Positions 37,989 through 41,850 of a stretch of DNA of 41,850 bases are shown piece by piece. Each line of letters opens with the position of its first letter. Positions within the stretch are counted from its first letter, which is position 1. A model generated the notes under the pieces. That model saw only the letters and a program-made list of their open reading frames with translations, had not been told where the DNA came from and did not search any database. Source of the stretch: an uncultured Clostridia bacterium (GTDB lineage Bacteria > Bacillota > Clostridia > Christensenellales > UBA1242); the NCBI GenBank assembly GCA_947629505.1, contig CANRDW010000004.1, positions 1-41,850 of the forward strand, read 5' to 3'. The translations under genes and the position numbers were made by a program.

Positions 37989-38493
37989 GGGAGGCAAAAT
38001 GGGTGCGATTTCAAGTTGGCTTTTGTCAATTGCGGGTGTTGTGATTTTAAGCGTTCTGTCCGAACTTGTGCTGCCAGAAGGGCAGATTAACAAATACACA
38101 AAAGTGATTTTTTCCTTTGCAATTTTGCTTGTGATAATCATGCCGCTTCCAAAACTCTTTGGCAAAAACTTTGATATATCAAAATTCTTTGGGCAGCAAA
38201 GCGAACTTCAAGAAGATTATCTCTATCAACTCAATCTAGACAAAGTGACGGCACTTTCAGACGACTTTTCAAAAAAGGTTGAAAGCGAAGGAATGAAGAG
38301 AGTTAAAATCTCCATCAACGCCAACATTCTGTCAGAAAAGTTGGAGATTTTCAGTGTTTATGTCGATTTATGCGATATTGAATATACAAAAGAATTTGGC
38401 AATATGGATATAGCAAGAGCCAAGATAAAAATTCTTGACATAGCAAAAAGTTTTGAACTTTTAAAAGATGTGGAGGTTAGGTTTAATGAGTAA
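37981..38493 (+). CDS. spoIIIAF: Stage III sporulation protein AF
   Basis: Two N-terminal TMs, SELVLPEGQINKYTKVIFSFAILLVIIMPL; operon position. Confidence 0.88.
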   Translation: MFRGGKMGAISSWLLSIAGVVILSVLSELVLPEGQINKYTKVIFSFAILLVIIMPLPKLFGKNFDISKFFGQQSELQEDYLYQLNLDKVTALSDDFSKKVESEGMKRVKISINANILSEKLEIFSVYVDLCDIEYTKEFGNMDIARAKIKILDIAKSFELLKDVEVRFNE

Positions 38494-39001
38494 AGTCAAA
38501 GATTTGTTTAACAAGATAAAATCAATAAAGCACATTCATATCTATCTTGCAGTTTTTGTGGGAGTTGTGCTTTGTGTGGCATACTTTTCTTTTTTGAATA
38601 AGCCTGCCGACAAAAACGAAGATGTTTCGACATCAACGGACAACATTGCGGTGGAATATGTGAAAAATTTAGAGAATAAACTTTCTAATGTATTGTCCAA
38701 AATCTCGGGCGTGGGACAAACCAGCGTTTTAATAACCTTGGAAAGCGGCTTTTCATATGAATACGCCAAAGATATTGAAACACGGACAAGTTCATCTGGC
38801 GGAAATGACATCGTCATATCTTCGGAGAAAGTGATTCTTGACAACGGCGAGCCTGTTGTTGTGAAGGAATATTATCCGACAATAAAGGGGGTGGTGATTG
38901 TTGCAAAAGGCGCAGAAAATTTCAGCGTGAAGATGAACATTTTAACGGCTGCAACAACCGTTCTTGAAATTGACAGCAGTAATATAACAATTTTATGTTA
39001 A
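38468..39001 (+). CDS. spoIIIAG: Stage III sporulation protein AG
   Basis: LENKLSNVLSKISGVGQTSVLITLESG...YYPTIKGVVIVAKGAENFSVKMNILTAATTVL; likely ATG at 38486 (MSKVKDL). Confidence 0.92.
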   Translation: MWRLGLMSKVKDLFNKIKSIKHIHIYLAVFVGVVLCVAYFSFLNKPADKNEDVSTSTDNIAVEYVKNLENKLSNVLSKISGVGQTSVLITLESGFSYEYAKDIETRTSSSGGNDIVISSEKVILDNGEPVVVKEYYPTIKGVVIVAKGAENFSVKMNILTAATTVLEIDSSNITILC

Positions 39002-39005
39002 AGGA

Positions 39006-39482
39006 GTGATTATGAAAAAGAGAACAAAAATTATCATACTTTCAGCAATGGTGCTTTTACTTGGAGTGACGGGCTATTTGAATATCGTGCTTAATAATTC
39101 AATTAAACAAACCACAACCACAACAACTGAAGCGGCAAGTTATTTTTCGTCATTCAGAAATGACAGGGCGTCAACTCGCGACCAAGAACTTTTGTATTAT
39201 GACGCAATTATAAACGGCGAAAGTTCAACAGAAAGCGCTGTCGCAGCGGCTCAGCAAGCAAAACTTGACCTTATAAATCTTATGGACAAAGAACTTGTCG
39301 TTGAAGGGTTGATCAAAGCGCAAGGCTTTGAAGATTGCGTTGTGGTTGTCACAGACAGCAAAGTCAACGTTGTTGTCAAAGCGGCACATCTTGAAGAGGA
39401 TGAGGCAATTGGCATTTGGACAACCGTTATTGAACAACTTAAAAGACCAATTGAAGATATTATAATAAATTATGCAGAATAA
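39006..39482 (+). CDS. spoIIIAH: Stage III sporulation protein AH
   Basis: N-terminal TM, RNDRASTRDQELLYYDAII, EGLIKAQGFEDCVVVVTDSKVNVVVKA. Confidence 0.93.
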   Translation: MIMKKRTKIIILSAMVLLLGVTGYLNIVLNNSIKQTTTTTTEAASYFSSFRNDRASTRDQELLYYDAIINGESSTESAVAAAQQAKLDLINLMDKELVVEGLIKAQGFEDCVVVVTDSKVNVVVKAAHLEEDEAIGIWTTVIEQLKRPIEDIIINYAE

Positions 39483-39541
39483 TTTGCAAAATTTGTTTGA
39501 CTTATGATAAAATATGTTTGTAATAACATAAGGAGCATATT

Positions 39542-39907
39542 ATGGCAGTTAAAAATCAGGAAGGAAGCGGAAAGATTACTCTCGACAGAAAAATCCTCGT
39601 TTCCATCATAAATCTTGCGGCAAAGGAAATCAACGGCGTTGAAAGTGTGACCAATTCGGCACGTCCGTGGATTAAACGTGTTTTCAAAAAATATGATGAC
39701 GGCGTTGAGATTAAGTTTGAAAAGAATGGGGCGCTTACAATCGATGTGTATATAAGCATTTATGTTGGATTCAGCGTGCCAGACATTGCATATCGCGTTC
39801 AGGAAAATGTGAGAAACTCACTTGCAACAATGGTGGCATTAAAACCACAAAAAATCAACATTCATGTGATTAATGTCGAATGTGATAAAGAGGTTGAAAA
39901 TGCGTAA
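39542..39907 (+). CDS. Asp23/Gls24 family protein
   Basis: GKITLDRKILVSIINLAAKEINGVESV...YVGFSVPDIAYRVQENVRNSLATM. Confidence 0.93.
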   Translation: MAVKNQEGSGKITLDRKILVSIINLAAKEINGVESVTNSARPWIKRVFKKYDDGVEIKFEKNGALTIDVYISIYVGFSVPDIAYRVQENVRNSLATMVALKPQKINIHVINVECDKEVENA

Positions 39908-40286
39908 CGATGCAAGATGCAATGCGTTTAAACTTATTTTTGAGGGGCTTTTTCATGAATGTGACGAAGCGCTTTCAAAAGAAAGTTTAACCGAACTTAA
40001 CAAAGAAGAAGATAAAAAGTTTTTCGAAGAAATTATGAGTGAATTTAAAGCACATAAAGACCAACTTAAAACTCAAATTGAAAAACATTTGAAAAACTAT
40101 GAATATGACAGACTTTTTAAAATAGACCTTGCACTTGTCTATCTTTCACTCACAGAAATTGAGTTTTGCGGCACTCCAAAGGCTGTTGCCATAAACGAAG
40201 CGTTGAATCTTGCAAAGACTTACAGCACGGAAAAATCTCACAAATTTGTTAATGGGCTTGTATCAGCCATTTTGGAAGAAAAATGA
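39900..40286 (+). CDS. nusB: Transcription antitermination factor NusB
   Basis: MRNDARCNAFKLIFEGLF; FKIDLALVYLSLTEIEFCGTPKAVAINEALNLAKTYSTEKSHKFVNGLVSAI. Confidence 0.94.
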   Translation: MRNDARCNAFKLIFEGLFHECDEALSKESLTELNKEEDKKFFEEIMSEFKAHKDQLKTQIEKHLKNYEYDRLFKIDLALVYLSLTEIEFCGTPKAVAINEALNLAKTYSTEKSHKFVNGLVSAILEEK

Positions 40287-41461
40287 TAGGCACAATCTCT
40301 GTCACAAAATTTAATAACTATGTTAAAAATATTTTTAACGCAGAAGAACTTCTCCACAACGTCAAAATAGTTGGAGAAGTTTTTGGCGTTTCTGTTGCAA
40401 AAAGTTCATTTTATTTTAATCTCAAAGACGAAGAAAGCAGTCTGCCATGCATTTGCTTTTATCCAGACATCATGCAAAGCGTCAAAGAAGGCGACAGCGT
40501 TGTCATCACAGGCAGCCCAAATTTCTACACAAAACAGGGGCGATTTAACTTTGTCGTTTCAAAGATTGAGCCATATGGGCAGGGCGTTTTGTATCAGCGT
40601 TTTTTGGAACTTAAAGAAAAACTTTTGAAAGAGGGCATCTTTGACGAAGCGCACAAAAAACCAATTCCAAAAACCATAAAAAGAATAGGCGTTGTCACAT
40701 CAAAAGATGGCGCAGTCATTCAGGACATAAAAAACGTCACTTGGCGAAGAAATCCGTCTGTGGACATTGTGCTTTACAGCACCAAAGTGCAGGGAAGCGG
40801 TGCAGAAGATGAGATTAAGGCTGGCATTGACTTTTTCAGTGAATATGACGGCGTGGATGTTGTGATTGTGGCGCGTGGAGGCGGCAGTTTGGAAGATTTG
40901 GCGGCTTACAACACAGAAGTTGTTGCACGGGCGACTTACAACTGCAAAAAGCCGATTATTTCGGCGGTCGGGCATGAAACCGACTTTACAATCATTGACT
41001 TTGCAAGCGACCTAAGAGCGCCCACACCAAGTGCTGCGGCAGAACTTCTCACAACGGACACCCATTCCAACAAAACTCTTTTAAACAAGGATTTGTCGCG
41101 ACTTTCAAGGCTTTTGGAAAGTTATCTTGCTGACAAAACAGTTGAATTTCAGGGCAATAAAAACATCATTTTGGACTTGTTTGAAACCAAGATAAAAAAC
41201 TACAAACAAAAACTCGACAAATTGACGCTCACACTTTCGTCAAAACTCAATGCGTTTGTGGTTGAAGCAAAATATGCTTTGGAAATCAAACTTGCAAAAT
41301 TAAATAAACACAATCCGCTTGACATTTTAAGGCTTGGATATGCTAAAATAGAACAAGGCGGCATATCTGTGACGTCGGCAAATAAAATTGACGAAAAAGC
41401 GGACATTTTAATCAACTTTGCTGACGGGCAAATCATCACAAAATTTAAGGAGAGAAAATGA
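40283..41461 (+). CDS. xseA: Exodeoxyribonuclease VII large subunit
   Basis: OB-fold N-terminus; RIGVVTSKDGAVIQDI, VVIVARGGGSLEDLAAYN, ISAVGHETDFTIIDFASDLRAPTPSAAAEL. Confidence 0.97.
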   Translation: MIGTISVTKFNNYVKNIFNAEELLHNVKIVGEVFGVSVAKSSFYFNLKDEESSLPCICFYPDIMQSVKEGDSVVITGSPNFYTKQGRFNFVVSKIEPYGQGVLYQRFLELKEKLLKEGIFDEAHKKPIPKTIKRIGVVTSKDGAVIQDIKNVTWRRNPSVDIVLYSTKVQGSGAEDEIKAGIDFFSEYDGVDVVIVARGGGSLEDLAAYNTEVVARATYNCKKPIISAVGHETDFTIIDFASDLRAPTPSAAAELLTTDTHSNKTLLNKDLSRLSRLLESYLADKTVEFQGNKNIILDLFETKIKNYKQKLDKLTLTLSSKLNAFVVEAKYALEIKLAKLNKHNPLDILRLGYAKIEQGGISVTSANKIDEKADILINFADGQIITKFKERK

Positions 41462-41661
41462 ATTACGAAGACGCTGTTAAAGAAATGGAAGAAATCATAA
41501 ACAAACTTGAAAATGAATCTTTGCCACTTGCGGAGGCACAAAAACATTTTCAGCGCGCAAGCGAACTTGCCAAATTCTGCCAAGAAGAACTTTCAAAGGC
41601 ATCTGGCAAATTGTTTATTATAAAGAAAGAACTCGACCAAATTCAAGAGGAGGAAGTATGA
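41458..41661 (+). CDS. xseB: Exodeoxyribonuclease VII small subunit
   Basis: NYEDAVKEMEEIINKLENESLPLAEAQKHFQRASELAKFCQEEL; coupled to xseA. Confidence 0.95.
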   Translation: MNYEDAVKEMEEIINKLENESLPLAEAQKHFQRASELAKFCQEELSKASGKLFIIKKELDQIQEEEV

Positions 41662-41850
41662 AGTTATCAACACTTGTTGGGCAAAGACTTAAAGAAGCGC
41701 CAAATGGGGCAAGTTTAAAAAGCCACATTTTGCTTTTGCGCGCGGGCTACATAAAGCAGGTTGCAACGGGGATTTTCACACTCCTTCCACCAGCGCAACG
41801 CGTGAGTTTGAAAATTCAAAAAATCATCCGCGAAGAGATGGACGCTCTCG
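41658..41850 (+). CDS. proS: Prolyl-tRNA synthetase (N-terminal fragment, runs off window)
   Basis: MKLSTLVGQRLKEAPNGASLKSHILLLRAGYIKQVATGIFTLLPPAQRVSLKIQKIIREEMDA. Confidence 0.88.
   Translation, partial: MKLSTLVGQRLKEAPNGASLKSHILLLRAGYIKQVATGIFTLLPPAQRVSLKIQKIIREEMDAL

Overview
The window is about 41.85 kb of low-GC chromosome from what looks like a spore-forming, Clostridia-like Firmicute (complete spoIIIAA-AH operon and spoIVB). Most of it is a compact housekeeping and sporulation backbone: polA, ruvX, DUF1292, an RluA/RluD-family synthase, T-box-pheS-pheT, a cysteine desulfurase, thiI, argR, recN, spoIVB, a tyrosine recombinase, rsfS, an LMW phosphatase, rpiB, gap, SRP RNA, spoIIIAA-AH, asp23, nusB, xseA, xseB and the start of proS. 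The most unusual block is a tightly packed, apparently intact phage-derived cassette at about 1.68-8.76 kb. It encodes a TerS-like remnant, a Cys-rich mini-protein, a portal, a scaffold, a major capsid protein, two connector-type proteins, a possible tail-stem protein and two holins. No large terminase, integrase, protease, endolysin, tail fibre or replication gene is visible beside it. Other points worth following up: a dispersed palindromic repeat family (four copies, three of them directly at stop codons), two genes that look leaderless, an SRP RNA whose helix-8 tetraloop reads UGAC instead of GGAA, a cluster of ARG-box-like operators upstream of argR, a PadR-type regulator fused to a multi-TM domain, and several orphan proteins. 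All family calls come from reading motifs; no database search was run.
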